From the NCBI GenBank assembly GCA_018262705.1, contig JADFDQ010000011.1, forward strand, positions 1 to 64,000: a DNA stretch of 64,000 nt. The letters are read 5' to 3'. Positions 46,187 through 57,028 of the stretch are shown one piece after another. The translations under genes were made by a program, and so were the position numbers. The DNA is from Xanthomonas sp. (GTDB lineage: Bacteria > Pseudomonadota > Gammaproteobacteria > Xanthomonadales > Xanthomonadaceae). Position 1 is the stretch's first letter; each line of letters opens with the position of its first letter. The notes under the pieces are model-generated. The model was not told the origin of the DNA. It saw only the letters and a program-made list of their open reading frames with translations, and searched no databases.

Positions 46187-46551
46187 GTGTGGCGCGCCTT
46201 CACTTTTGCCAAAGCCCGCGCCAGCGCATCGGCAGCAGCCGACGGCAACGCGGGGGCTTGCGTTGCCGCGGGGGCTGGCGATGGGCGGCGGGCGGCGTCA
46301 CGGTCGGCCTTGATCCGGGCCAGCCGCACGGCGCGGCTGCGGTAGCGCTCGCGTGCGGCCAGCGCGAAACGGCGCGCATCGCGAGCGGCAAGCAAGCGCG
46401 CGGTGCATGTGGGCGTGCAGGTTGGGCAGGGCGTGGCCTCCAGCAAGCCGAGTGCCAGTGCCGCATCCAAATCCTCTTCCTGCAGCGCCACGTGCAGCCG
46501 ATGCACGGTGGCGTCGGCTGCGCACGAGCACTGCGGGCATGGGTTGGGCAT
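46183..46551 (-). CDS. Small Cys-rich protein between crotonase and nth
   Basis: A 122-residue protein with Cys clusters near its N-terminus (CPQCSC at 4-9) and at about 42-49 (CPTCTPTC), followed by an Arg/Ala-rich helical region. The four CxxC/CxC pairs could bind zinc or an Fe-S cluster. It overlaps both neighbours by start/stop sharing (TGATG with the crotonase stop, ATGA with the nth start), so it is translated as part of that operon. I do not recognise a named family. Position next to nth, whose product carries an Fe-S cluster, makes metal handling an attractive but unproven idea. Confidence 0.7.
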   Translation of the reverse strand: MPNPCPQCSCAADATVHRLHVALQEEDLDAALALGLLEATPCPTCTPTCTARLLAARDARRFALAARERYRSRAVRLARIKADRDAARRPSPAPAATQAPALPSAAADALARALAKVKARHT

Positions 46552-47333
46552 CAGCGGCCGTGGAAGCTGGGTTTGCGCTTTTCCAGAAACGCGCCGGTGC
46601 CTTCGCGCATATCGTCGGTGGCAAACATCAGCCCGAATTGCGCCGACTCGTACTCCAGGCCTTCCTCGATTCCGCATTCGCTGCCCACGTTCACGCAGTC
46701 GATCATCCCGCGCAGCGCCAGCGGCGCGGCTTTGGCCAATTGCGTGGCCAGCTTCGTGGTTTCGGCTTCCAACTCGGCGGCAGGCACCACCTGGTTGACG
46801 ATGCCCAGTTGTCGCGCGCGTTCGGCGCCAATCGGTGCGCCGGTCAGGCACAGCTCCAGCGTGGCGGCGCGCCCGCACAGGCGCAGCAGGCGTTGGCTGC
46901 CGCCAAAGCCCGGGATCAGCCCGAGGTTGATTTCCGGTTGGCCCAGTTTGGCGCCATCGGCGGCGATGCGCAGATGGCAGCACATCGCCAGCTCCAACCC
47001 GCCGCCCAGTGCAAAGCCGTTGATCATCGCGATCACCGGCTTGTTCAGCTTTTCCACCCGCCGCATCATGCGCGTGCCACGCAAGGAAAAATCGCGGCCT
47101 TGCACCGGGCTCAAACTGTTCATTTCCGCGATGTCGGCCCCGGCCACAAAGGCTTTGGGGCCGGCGCCGGTCAGCACTACCACGCGCACGGCAGCGTCGG
47201 CCGCAGCATCGGCGAAGGCGGCGTCCAGCGCGTCCAACGTGGCGGCGTTGAGCGCATTGAGCTTGTCGGGGCGGTTGATGCGGACGGTGCGAATGCCGTC
47301 GGAGGTTTCGATCAGAAGCAGGCTGTCGGTCAT
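46551..47333 (-). CDS. Enoyl-CoA hydratase/isomerase (crotonase) family protein
   Basis: A 260-residue crotonase. Characteristic segments are INRPDKLNALN, AGADIAEMN (oxyanion hole), INGFALGGGLELAMCCHLRIAAD and LGQPEINLGLIPGFGGSQRLLRL. The Glu in PEINLG and the second Glu position that catalyse hydration in true enoyl-CoA hydratase appear conserved (GGGLELAM, PEINLGLIPG), so hydratase activity is likely. The start MTDSLLL at 47333 fits the domain; upstream residues in the same frame are unrelated. It heads the operon with the Cys-rich gene and nth. Confidence 0.88.
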   Translation of the reverse strand: MTDSLLLIETSDGIRTVRINRPDKLNALNAATLDALDAAFADAAADAAVRVVVLTGAGPKAFVAGADIAEMNSLSPVQGRDFSLRGTRMMRRVEKLNKPVIAMINGFALGGGLELAMCCHLRIAADGAKLGQPEINLGLIPGFGGSQRLLRLCGRAATLELCLTGAPIGAERARQLGIVNQVVPAAELEAETTKLATQLAKAAPLALRGMIDCVNVGSECGIEEGLEYESAQFGLMFATDDMREGTGAFLEKRKPSFHGR

Positions 47334-47543
47334 GGCGCTCGAAAAATGGACGAAGGATGGAACTTCCGCTGCCGTTGCAGGTCGCACAAAGGCCTCAGTA
47401 GCCGTTCAGGGCCGCGAACTGTATCCTAGCGTGTCCAGCCGGCAGCGTGACGTCAGCTGCAGGCATCCCTTCCGGCCTTGGCCGGTTTTTTCCGTCCGGG
47501 CCGTCATTCAAAACGGTCCCTGTCCTACCAAACGAGGTTCTGG

Positions 47544-48281
47544 ATGAAGCTCCATTTGATTGCTGCCGCCGTGGCGGCTCTGACCCTGAGCGCTGGCGGT
47601 GCAATGGCGCAACAAGCCCAGACGGCACCTGCCGCACGCCCTGCGGCGGCCGCGCCGGCGACGCCGGCGGCTCTCCCGGTGGTCGACAAGACCCATTCCA
47701 GCTACGTGCTGGGCTGGAACCTGGGCCAGGAATTGCGGGTCGGCGGTGAGCCGATCGATATCGCCACCGTCATTCGCGGTGTGCAGGATGCCTTTGGCAA
47801 CAAACAGCCTGCCTACACCGAAGACCAGCTGCGCACGGCCTTTTCCGGCTACCAGCAGCGCATGGAAGCCAAGGCGCAGGAAGCGTTCCGCAAGGCGCTG
47901 GCGGACAACCAGGCGCAGTCGGCGGCGTTTATCGCCCAATACAAGACCCAGCAGGGTGTGGTGACTTTGCCGAACGGGGTCATGTACCGCGTCGCCAAGC
48001 CGGGAACCGGCGCCAAGCCGACCGCCAACAGCGAAGTCCAGATTGCGTTCCGCAGCTTCCTCGCGGCGGTGGGTACTCCGCTCAGCGGCGTGCAGTCGCC
48101 GCCGCCGTTCAAGGTCGCGCAGGCGCCGATCCCGGCGATCCGGGACACCCTGCCGCTGATGGCTCAGGGCACCGTCTGGGAGGTCGTGATCCCGCCGGGA
48201 GCCAATCTTGGGGCTGGCCAGAATGCGCAGTTCGCACATCAGGCGATCGCGCTGCAGATCGAGCTCGGCTCGGTGAAGTGA
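47544..48281 (+). CDS. Mip/FKBP-like exported protein, degenerate FKBP domain
   Basis: A 245-residue exported protein. The signal peptide MKLHLIAAAVAALTLSAGGAMA is followed by an Ala/Pro linker and a helical FKBP-N dimerisation region (about 50-140, SYVLGWNLGQELRVGGEPID), as in Mip/FkpA. The C-terminal FKBP core is recognisable from GVVTLPNGVMYRVAKPGTG onward. However, the catalytic pocket motifs are lost: the usual YTG..DG..FDSS reads FRSFLAAVGTPLSG, and GW.EAL reads IRDTLPL. It is therefore likely a chaperone-like or inactive relative rather than an efficient isomerase. GAGG lies ten bases before the ATG. An intrinsic terminator follows at 48337. Confidence 0.82.
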   Translation: MKLHLIAAAVAALTLSAGGAMAQQAQTAPAARPAAAAPATPAALPVVDKTHSSYVLGWNLGQELRVGGEPIDIATVIRGVQDAFGNKQPAYTEDQLRTAFSGYQQRMEAKAQEAFRKALADNQAQSAAFIAQYKTQQGVVTLPNGVMYRVAKPGTGAKPTANSEVQIAFRSFLAAVGTPLSGVQSPPPFKVAQAPIPAIRDTLPLMAQGTVWEVVIPPGANLGAGQNAQFAHQAIALQIELGSVK

Positions 48282-48336
48282 TTTCAGCGGTCGCTGGCGG
48301 GCGTGGCGATTCGCCACGAGCGTGAAGCCGTTGTCT

Positions 48337-48369
48337 CGATGCGCCGGCCCGTTCCGGCGCATCGTTTTT
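48337..48369 (+). terminator. Intrinsic terminator after Mip-like gene
   Basis: CGATGCGCCGG-cccgtt-CCGGCGCATCG is an 11-base-pair perfect stem followed by TTTTT, 55 bases after the Mip-like stop codon. Confidence 0.92.
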
Positions 48370-48425
48370 CAGAGCTCTCTCGATTGGAATGCTGTTCGCA
48401 AGCGGCCGGATCAGGAATGGATGGG

Positions 48426-49052
48426 ATGGATCTCGATCTGTTGGTGGCGCGTTTGCGTCGCGCCGTGCATCCGCTTGCGGTACCGCCGCTGTCACCGCCG
48501 TGGAACCAGATGGAACTGGAGGGGCTTCCGCTTCCCGAGAGCCCACAGCTTGCCGCGGTGCTGGTCGGCGTGGTTTCCCGCTCGCCGGGGGCCAGCGTTT
48601 TGCTGACCCGGCGCACTGAGCAGCTGCGCCAGCACGCCGGGCAAGTCAGCTTCCCGGGTGGACGCGTCGATCCAACCGACGCCGACCCGGCGCAGGCCGC
48701 CTTGCGCGAAGCCTGCGAGGAAGTCGGGCTGCACCCGGACCAGACCCAGGTTCTTGGCTATCTCGATCCGTACCTGACCGTGACCGGCTATCGCGTGCTG
48801 CCGGTGCTGGCGATGATTCGCAGCGATTTTGCCGCGATCCCCAATCCTGGCGAGGTTGCCGAAGCCTTCGAGGTTCCGCTGGAATTCCTGCTGGATCCGG
48901 CCATGCTTGACCAACTCGATATCACCTTTGGCGGCCGACCACGCCACGTGCTGCAATATCGGTATGCTGCCCATCGGATCTGGGGCGCGACGGCGTCGAT
49001 CCTGTACAACCTGCGCGAGCGGTTGCAGGCGACCAATCAAGGAGTGGCGTGA
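48426..49052 (+). CDS. Nudix hydrolase, CoA pyrophosphatase type
   Basis: A 208-residue Nudix protein of the NudL/YeaB (CoA pyrophosphatase) type. The Nudix box is GGRVDPTDADPAQAALREACEEVGL (key residues G-x..-E-x7-REAxEEVG), preceded by the CoAse mark LLTRRTEQLRQHAGQVSFPGG. It is expected to split CoA or acyl-CoA to adenosine 3',5'-bisphosphate and phosphopantetheine. I chose ATG 48426 because AGGA sits nine bases before it; an ATG at 48417 is too close to that site. Its stop codon overlaps the start of the sulfurtransferase gene (TGATG). Confidence 0.88.
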   Translation: MDLDLLVARLRRAVHPLAVPPLSPPWNQMELEGLPLPESPQLAAVLVGVVSRSPGASVLLTRRTEQLRQHAGQVSFPGGRVDPTDADPAQAALREACEEVGLHPDQTQVLGYLDPYLTVTGYRVLPVLAMIRSDFAAIPNPGEVAEAFEVPLEFLLDPAMLDQLDITFGGRPRHVLQYRYAAHRIWGATASILYNLRERLQATNQGVA

Positions 49053-49900
49053 TGGCCGGATGGACGACATTGGTGCAGGCGGATGTGCTGGCGATGGCGC
49101 TGGGACGTCAGGACCTCGTCATCATTGATTGCCGGTTCTCGCTGCTCGATCCGGCGCAGGGTGAACAGGACTGGCTGCGTTCGCACATCCCTGGCGCCGT
49201 GTATGCGCAACTGGAACGCGACTTGTCGGAAATCGGACGGTTCGGCCAAGGGCGTCATCCATGGCCGGAGACCCGCTTGTTCCTGGATCGGCTGCGGCGC
49301 TGGGGCGTGACGCCGACTTCGCAGGTCATCGTCTACGACGGCGGCGACGGTTCGATTGCCGCACGGCTGTGGTTCATGCTGCGGCTGATCGGGCACGAAA
49401 AGGTTGCGGTGCTCGACGGCGGTTGGACGCTCTGGACTTCGCTTGGCCTGCCGGTGTCCACGGTCGTGCGGCCGCCGAGCCCGTCGTTCATCGGCGGTGG
49501 TTTCGACGTCAGTCGGCTGGTGCTGGATCCGGACGCGGTCGCGGAGCATGTAGCTGCGGGTGGCGTGTTGATCGACGCGCGCGCCGCTTCGCGCTTCCGC
49601 GGCGACGAAGAGCCGCTGGATCGGGTCGCAGGTCACGTGCCGGGCGCGGTCAACCGGCCGTATTCAATGAACATGGAACACGGAAAATTCAAGTCGCCGG
49701 TCAAACTGGCTGCGGAATACCGCGAATTGCTTGACGGACGCGATCCGTCCGAGGTCGTGATGATGTGCGGCTCCGGCGTCACCGCCTGCCACAATCTGCT
49801 GGCCATGGAGCGCGCCGGGCTGAAGGGAGCGCGGCTGTTCCCCGGTTCGTGGAGCGCATGGGTTTCCGATCCGTCGCGGCCGGTGGCAACCGGAAACTGA
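49052..49900 (+). CDS. Tandem-rhodanese sulfurtransferase (SseA-like)
   Basis: A 282-residue sulfurtransferase with two rhodanese domains. The N-terminal domain is about 5-140 (inactive), and the catalytic C-terminal domain about 160-275 carries the cysteine in VMMCGSGVTACH. The loop CGSGVT matches 3-mercaptopyruvate sulfurtransferases rather than thiosulfate rhodaneses (CRxGxR). It would transfer sulfane sulfur to thiol acceptors in the cytoplasm. It is coupled to the Nudix gene upstream (TGATG) and followed after three bases by an ArsC-like gene, forming a three-gene operon. Confidence 0.88.
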   Translation: MAGWTTLVQADVLAMALGRQDLVIIDCRFSLLDPAQGEQDWLRSHIPGAVYAQLERDLSEIGRFGQGRHPWPETRLFLDRLRRWGVTPTSQVIVYDGGDGSIAARLWFMLRLIGHEKVAVLDGGWTLWTSLGLPVSTVVRPPSPSFIGGGFDVSRLVLDPDAVAEHVAAGGVLIDARAASRFRGDEEPLDRVAGHVPGAVNRPYSMNMEHGKFKSPVKLAAEYRELLDGRDPSEVVMMCGSGVTACHNLLAMERAGLKGARLFPGSWSAWVSDPSRPVATGN

Positions 49901-49903
49901 ACC

Positions 49904-50266
49904 ATGACGAAAAAGGCGCAGCATGTCGAAATCTGGCATCGTCCGACCTGCAGCAATTCGCGCGGTGCGCTGGAAATCATCCGCGAATCCGGCATCGAGC
50001 CGGTGATCGTCGATTACGTCAACGATCCGCCGAGCAAGACGCAGCTTAAGAAGGCCATCAAGGACGCCGGGCTGAACGTGCGCGACGCGATCCGCAGCAA
50101 GGAGCCGGAGTTTGCGGCGCAGGGATTGGATGCCCCTTCGCTGACCGATGACGCGCTGCTGGAAGCGATGGTGCGCACGCCGAAGCTGATCAACCGCCCG
50201 TTCGTGTTTACCGACAAGGGCGTGCGCCTGTGCCGCCCGCCGGAAATGGTGCTGGAGATTATGTAG
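49904..50266 (+). CDS. ArsC/YfgD-like thioredoxin-fold reductase
   Basis: A 120-residue protein of the ArsC glutaredoxin-dependent family (YfgD/Spx-like). The N-terminal catalytic site is WHRPTCSNSRGALEII, with one Cys followed by Ser (CSNS), as in ArsC-like reductases. The C-terminal part contains RTPKLINRPFVFTDKGVRLCRPPE with the conserved Arg-Pro of the arsenate pocket. No ars operon is nearby, so arsenate reduction is only one option; many of these proteins are redox or stress factors. The TAG stop codon lies at the start of a REP-like unit. Confidence 0.85.
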   Translation: MTKKAQHVEIWHRPTCSNSRGALEIIRESGIEPVIVDYVNDPPSKTQLKKAIKDAGLNVRDAIRSKEPEFAAQGLDAPSLTDDALLEAMVRTPKLINRPFVFTDKGVRLCRPPEMVLEIM

Positions 50267-50430
50267 GAGCGCAGCGCAGTGCGCCTACGATAATCGCGCC
50301 CCTTCGGTGCGCTCCTACGGGGTGTCGCATTTGTAGGAGCGCATCGAGGCGATCGGCCGAGAGGCGCGATCCGCCGCATGGCCGCACCGCAATCGCGCCT
50401 CGGCAGCGCGCCGACCGCAAAGCGCGCGTT
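50263..50430. repeat. REP-like cluster after ArsC-like gene
   Basis: At least two direct units (GTAGGAGCGCAGCGCAG at 50263 and GTAGGAGCGCATCGAGG near 50333) and one inverted unit (ATCGCGCCCC...GCGCTCCTAC at about 50292-50320), same family as 10993-11172. The first provides the TAG stop codon of the ArsC-like gene, and the cluster reaches to the 3' end of the convergent crotonase gene. Confidence 0.8.
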
Positions 50431-51196
50431 ATTTGCCAATTCGCGCCAGCATCGCGCGCAGTCCGGCCTGGGTGTCGGGTCGGGTCCAGCCGCTGACGAA
50501 ACCTTCCAGTTCGATGCGTTCCGGCGCCAGCGCCGCGATCACGTCGCGGCGTGCGATCGCGCGGGTTTCCAGCATCGGCGTGGGCGGCAGTGCGAGCAGG
50601 CTTTCCAGCCATGCGCGCGCGCGCAGTTCCACTTCTTCGGATGCCGCCAGTTCGTCCACCAGTCCGATGTCCAGCGCTTCCTGCGCTTCCGGCATTTTCC
50701 CCGCCACCAGCAGCCGTTCGGCGCGGTGCGGCCCGACCACCCGTGCGAGCAGGGCCTGGATGCCTTCCGGGGCCACCAGCCCGACCTGGGTTTCGTTCAG
50801 ACCAATCCGGAACGGCCCTTCGGCAAGAATCCGGTAGTCGCAGCACAGCGCCAGCACGCAGCCGCCAGCGGGTGCGTGGCCGGCCATTGCCGCAACCACC
50901 GGCACCTGACAGGCGGCCAGCGTGCGCGCGGTTTTGAAGAATGCCTCCCAAGCTTGGGTCAGCGCGGCGCGGTCTTCGCCGAGGCTGAGCAGGTAAGGCA
51001 CGTCGAGTCCGGCCGAGAACACCTTGGCGCCACCGGCGAACACGATACCGCGCGCGTTGGCCGCGATCGCCTCGTGCAGGGCGGCGGTGACCGCGGCGCA
51101 CAGCTGCGGATCCAGCGCGTTGACCGGCGGACGCGTCATCCGGATCTGGTGGATGCTGCCGTGGACGGTGGTTTCGATCAGGGGCATGGAGGACAT
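50429..51196 (-). CDS. Crotonase-family protein (enoyl-CoA hydratase/isomerase-like)
   Basis: A 255-residue crotonase superfamily member: RPPVNALD, SAGLDVPYLLSL (oxyanion region), GHAPAGGCVLALCCDYRIL and NETQVGLVAPEGIQALLARVVG. Where classical hydratases carry catalytic Glu residues this one has GGCVLAL and GLVAPEG, so it may be an isomerase or another crotonase rather than a hydratase. It is the last gene of a uvrA/thioesterase/crotonase group read on the minus strand, 24 bp after the thioesterase. Its own stop lies at the edge of the REP cluster. Confidence 0.85.
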   Translation of the reverse strand: MSSMPLIETTVHGSIHQIRMTRPPVNALDPQLCAAVTAALHEAIAANARGIVFAGGAKVFSAGLDVPYLLSLGEDRAALTQAWEAFFKTARTLAACQVPVVAAMAGHAPAGGCVLALCCDYRILAEGPFRIGLNETQVGLVAPEGIQALLARVVGPHRAERLLVAGKMPEAQEALDIGLVDELAASEEVELRARAWLESLLALPPTPMLETRAIARRDVIAALAPERIELEGFVSGWTRPDTQAGLRAMLARIGK

Positions 51197-51220
51197 GGCT
51201 GGTTTCCGAAAAGGGGAAGC

Positions 51221-51633
51221 TCAAAGGACGGATTGCAAGCGCTCCGCGGCGCGGCGGACGCAGGCGGGCAGCGGCGTCGATCTGCCGCTGCGACGATCGA
51301 CCCAGACCACGATCACGTTGCCGTCGCAGTGCAGGCTGCCGTCCTCGGCGAGGATGCGGTGGCCGACCACGACGCTGCTGTTGCCCAGCCGTTCGGTAAA
51401 CAGCTCGACGAACACGCTGGCCGGATACTCGATCGGACGCCGGAAGTTGAGCGTGGCCGACGCCACCACCGGGCCGATTTCATCGGTCACCCAGGGTTCT
51501 TCGATGGACTGGAACCATTCGATGCGCGCCTGTTCCAGAAAGGTCAGATAGCGCGCGTTGTTGACGTGGTTGAACGCATCCAAATCGCTCCAGCGCACGG
51601 GGATGGGCATCCGGAAAACGGCTTGTGCATCGC

Positions 51634-51637
<4 letters not shown>
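51221..51637 (-). CDS. Hotdog-fold acyl-CoA thioesterase
   Basis: A 138-residue 4HBT-type thioesterase. The active-site block is [30 protein letters not shown], with the catalytic Asp in SDLD and the HVNN loop. It hydrolyses acyl-CoA esters, chain length unknown. The length is typical (about 130-150). It overlaps the uvrA stop codon with its ATG (ATGA) and lies 24 bp before a crotonase gene, suggesting that it and the crotonase handle acyl-CoA intermediates. Why they follow uvrA is not clear. Confidence 0.9.
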
Positions 51638-54531
<2,894 letters not shown>

Positions 54532-54960
54532 CGGTGGGATTTTCTTGAATCGACCGAGTAGTTTAGGACAACGCCGATCAAAGCGTCATCGCGACGTAAG
54601 TCGGGATCCAGTCAGGCCGGCATCCGCCAAGGGGACGGACGGCATCTACCCGTCGTCCCGCACCACCCACCGTCGTCCCGGCGAAAGTCGCCCGAGCCGT
54701 CATCCCGCCTCATCCACCATCATCCCGGCGAACGCCGCTCGAACCGTTATCCTCACAACCACCATCATCCCGGCGAACGCCGCTCGAACCGTCATCCTCT
54801 CAACCATCGTCATCCCGGCGAACGCCGCTCGAACCGTCATCCTCTCAACCATCGTCATCCCGGCGAAAGCCGGGATCCAGCTCTCCGGCGGGCCGTTGGG
54901 AAACCGGGTACGCAGACACATGATCTGCGAAACGATGCCGACCTCCGCCGAATCGGCGAC
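54532..54960. repeat. Gene-free stretch with 45-bp tandem repeats
   Basis: No gene is supported in this 429-bp gap. Copies of a 45-bp unit begin at 54718, 54763 and 54808, with a partial copy at 54853; the shared core is ATCCCGGCGAACGCCGCTCG. Upstream (54640-54717) are less exact relatives built on the same CCCGGCGAA motif. The unit looks like a decayed 'CCCGGCGAAAGCCGGG' intergenic palindrome that has been multiplied, and the last copy keeps the intact palindrome. Translated frames across it give repetitive strings ([11 protein letters not shown]) and are not genes. There are no unique spacers. Confidence 0.85.
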
Positions 54961-55221
54961 TCAACGCCCCCCGCGCTGATTCCTCAGGTCATCTAGCGTC
55001 GAGGCCAGGATCGCGGTCGGGTCGGTTCGCAGCGCAAGACACACCTCGGCGAATTCAATGATGTCCAGTCGCCGGCTGCCGCTCTCCATCAGGCTGACCC
55101 ACTGCTGGTTGCGGCCAAGGCGCTGCGCCAACACGGCCTGCGACAGGCCAAGAGCCTCCCGTGCCTCCCGCAACAGGCCCACCACCTGCCGGTATTCCTC
55201 GCGATAGATCGTCCTCGCCAT
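54961..55221 (-). CDS. Small XRE-type DNA-binding protein
   Basis: An 86-residue protein made almost wholly of a Cro/C1-type helix-turn-helix: [20 protein letters not shown], then [21 protein letters not shown]. It probably binds DNA as a dimer and represses nearby promoters. It lies divergent to the first zinc-ribbon gene, with only 32 bp between the two start codons (55221 and 55254), so it could control both itself and that gene. The ribosome binding site is weak. Such solitary XRE proteins are common in mobile or plastic chromosome segments. Confidence 0.85.
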   Translation of the reverse strand: MARTIYREEYRQVVGLLREAREALGLSQAVLAQRLGRNQQWVSLMESGSRRLDIIEFAEVCLALRTDPTAILASTLDDLRNQRGGR

Positions 55222-55253
55222 GACCGCTTTGCCGTAGGGCGGTCTGGACGCTA

Positions 55254-55952
55254 ATGCACTGGCATCTCGTCCTCCGCGGTATGGATCTGTATCTGGCCAT
55301 TGGCCTTCTGTCGCTGCTGGTGGTCGCATTGACGCCATCGCTTCGCAACCCATTTTTTGAAGACAGCGTCTAGGAGATCCGAAGGGGTGGCGGCGGCGTG
55401 TGGCTGTGCGTGCTTTTGTTTGCGACGACGGCTGTTGCCCTCGTCGCGCTTTGGCCGATTCTTTGGGGGAGCCGATTGTGGGCACGGATATGTGCAGCGT
55501 TCGGCGTGGTGCGTGAGCCACCCGCAACCAAGTCATCGCTGCCATCATCACCGCCGCTGCCACCGACGCCACGTCCCGAGCCCGAGCTGCCTGCATGTTT
55601 TGATCTTGAAGAACTGCGGACGTGGCGCGATCGCCATTCCGGCTGGGATCGGCCAGTATGGATCGAAACCTTGGGAACTGGCGGCTACGATTTGATCTGT
55701 CTTGGCTGCCGCCAGACGCATCGGTTTTGTTCGCTGACCCACGGATTCGGAAAGAACAGCTTCCTGGCGATGGGTTATACCTGCCGGCGCTGTCACCGGC
55801 TTGTCGAACGCAGCTGGGATCACGAACATCCGCGAGAGGAGCATCCGCGCTGCGAGTGTGGCGGCAATCTGGAACGCAAGGGGTTGGCGCATTGCCCAAA
55901 CTGCGGCAGCCCGGACATGTGCTGTTTCTACATGCCCAACATCGTGACCTGA
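55254..55952 (+). pseudogene. Zinc-ribbon membrane protein, copy A, interrupted by TAG
   Basis: Copy A of the duplicated zinc-ribbon family (copy B at 57029-57682). Alignment with copy B places the start at ATG 55254 (MHWHLVLRG against MNWHILLPC), and the reading frame is the same to 55952 except for an in-frame amber codon at 55371-55373 (codon 40), just after the first membrane helix. Downstream in the same frame come a second membrane helix (VWLCVLLFATTAVALVALW), a Ser/Pro-rich linker and the zinc-ribbon domain with C-x2-C, C-x2-C, C-x-C and C-x2-C pairs, which are shared with copy B. Either a nonsense mutation has killed it, or translation restarts at GTG 55398 (AAGGGG about ten bases before) to give a 184-residue shorter protein, or the sequence has an error. 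Confidence 0.8.
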
Positions 55953-56027
55953 CGCGCTTTGGCGCAAAAATACTCGGGGCCGCTTTCGCGCTCCCGAATG
56001 CTGTTCTCGTTGGTCATGTGCCGCAGT

Positions 56028-56090
56028 TCAATGTGCGTGTGTGCCAACCACAGCGGGTGCGTCCGCTGGTGCTGCCGGATGCGGGTGCGA
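56028..56090 (-). pseudogene. Decayed remnant of nirK 3' end
   Basis: On the minus strand the triplets ending at the TGA (56030-56028) read AAPADAPAVVGTHAH, against the authentic nirK C-terminus SAPTGAPAAGGAHAH at 57754-57800. By eye, 35 of 44 aligned bases match. The preceding segment on the plus strand (55960-56027, downstream of copy A) also aligns with the segment after copy B, including a GGGGCCGCTT...GCG hairpin. The similarity stops abruptly beyond about 56090. It is evidence that the duplicated segment included the zinc-ribbon gene and the neighbouring end of nirK. Confidence 0.6.
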
Positions 56091-56178
56091 CTGGCCGAAA
56101 GGAGCGTTTGAATTCCCTCATACTCGCGCATGTCGTCCCGGGGTATTCACTCCGGGGACAACGGGGGAGGAGACACCC

Positions 56179-56883
56179 ATGGGATCACGTCCATTCGCGA
56201 TCTGGCTGGGCGCCTGCACGTCGGCCGTGCTGCTGGTGGCCTGCAAGCCGAGCAAGGATCAGGTGTTGGCGCAATACCGCGCGCCGGTCGAGGCGGTCTT
56301 CGCCAGAATCAAATCCCTCGAAGCGGCCGTCCGCGACACGCCGCCGGTTGCCGATGACGCGATCTCGCCGGGCATCGGCCCGGTGGTGCTGAAGGCCGGC
56401 AATGGCGGGGAAGGGAACGCGCTGTTCATCCTCGCCGACGACGTGCCCGCGCCCGACCACGCCAGCCGCGACGGCATCGGCGGCACCTACGCCTACACCA
56501 CCGCAACCTGCGGCGAAGCCTTGAACGGCGGCGACATCCAGCCCGGCACCGCCAGTTTCCTCGCGGACTGCGCGCGTGCAAAATACGTGTTCGTGCTGCG
56601 AACCCGGCGCCACGACAAGCCCGAAGCCAACGTCGCCGAGCACAATTTCCGGGCCGGCGCCTATGAAGGCGACGTCCTGCTGTTCCGTATCGAGGACGGC
56701 GCGCTGCTGGGTGGCTTCCGCACGTCCGGGAAGAGCAACGACCAGATCATGGTGCGGGAGGACGCCCAAGGGCAGCCGAAGGACGCGGAGGATCGGCTCG
56801 AAAGCGACCTCAGTTCCGAGGTTTACGCCGACATCGGCGCCAAGCTCAGAGCGCTGATCCCCGGTTCGATCCCGCCCGGGTAA
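56179..56883 (+). CDS. Hypothetical lipoprotein
   Basis: A 234-residue predicted lipoprotein. The signal (GSRPFAIWLGACTSAVLLVAC) ends in lipobox LLVAC at about residue 22, followed by a helical region (SKDQVLAQYRAPVEAVFARIKSLEAAV) and a globular domain with a likely disulfide pair (TCGEAL and DCARAKYVF). GGGGGAGG lies eight bases upstream of the ATG, an unusually strong ribosome binding site. I do not recognise a family. It sits between the two copies of the zinc-ribbon gene, apparently inserted into or acquired with the duplicated segment. A GC-rich hairpin follows at 56925. Confidence 0.75.
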   Translation: MGSRPFAIWLGACTSAVLLVACKPSKDQVLAQYRAPVEAVFARIKSLEAAVRDTPPVADDAISPGIGPVVLKAGNGGEGNALFILADDVPAPDHASRDGIGGTYAYTTATCGEALNGGDIQPGTASFLADCARAKYVFVLRTRRHDKPEANVAEHNFRAGAYEGDVLLFRIEDGALLGGFRTSGKSNDQIMVREDAQGQPKDAEDRLESDLSSEVYADIGAKLRALIPGSIPPG

Positions 56884-56924
56884 CGGTCTTCGCGCCCGAT
56901 CCCGTGCCGCGGTCAACCGCTTGC

Positions 56925-56949
56925 GCCGGCTTGCTCGGAGCAAGCCGGC
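56925..56949. terminator. Hairpin after lipoprotein gene
   Basis: GCCGGCTTGCT-cgg-AGCAAGCCGGC, an 11-base-pair perfect stem 41 bases past the lipoprotein stop codon. No U-tract follows on the plus strand, so intrinsic termination is uncertain. Confidence 0.45.
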
Positions 56950-57028
56950 GACCAGAGGTGAACGCAACCAACCTTCGCAGTGCTCTCAATCGCAGCAGAT
57001 GAGACGAAGACGCAGCAGACTGTCCGCC

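Noticed and set aside
55371-55373. TAG codon as a programmed non-standard amino acid
   Set aside because: There is no sign of pyrrolysine machinery in the window, and copy B has ordinary residues there; nonsense mutation, reinitiation or sequence error are simpler.
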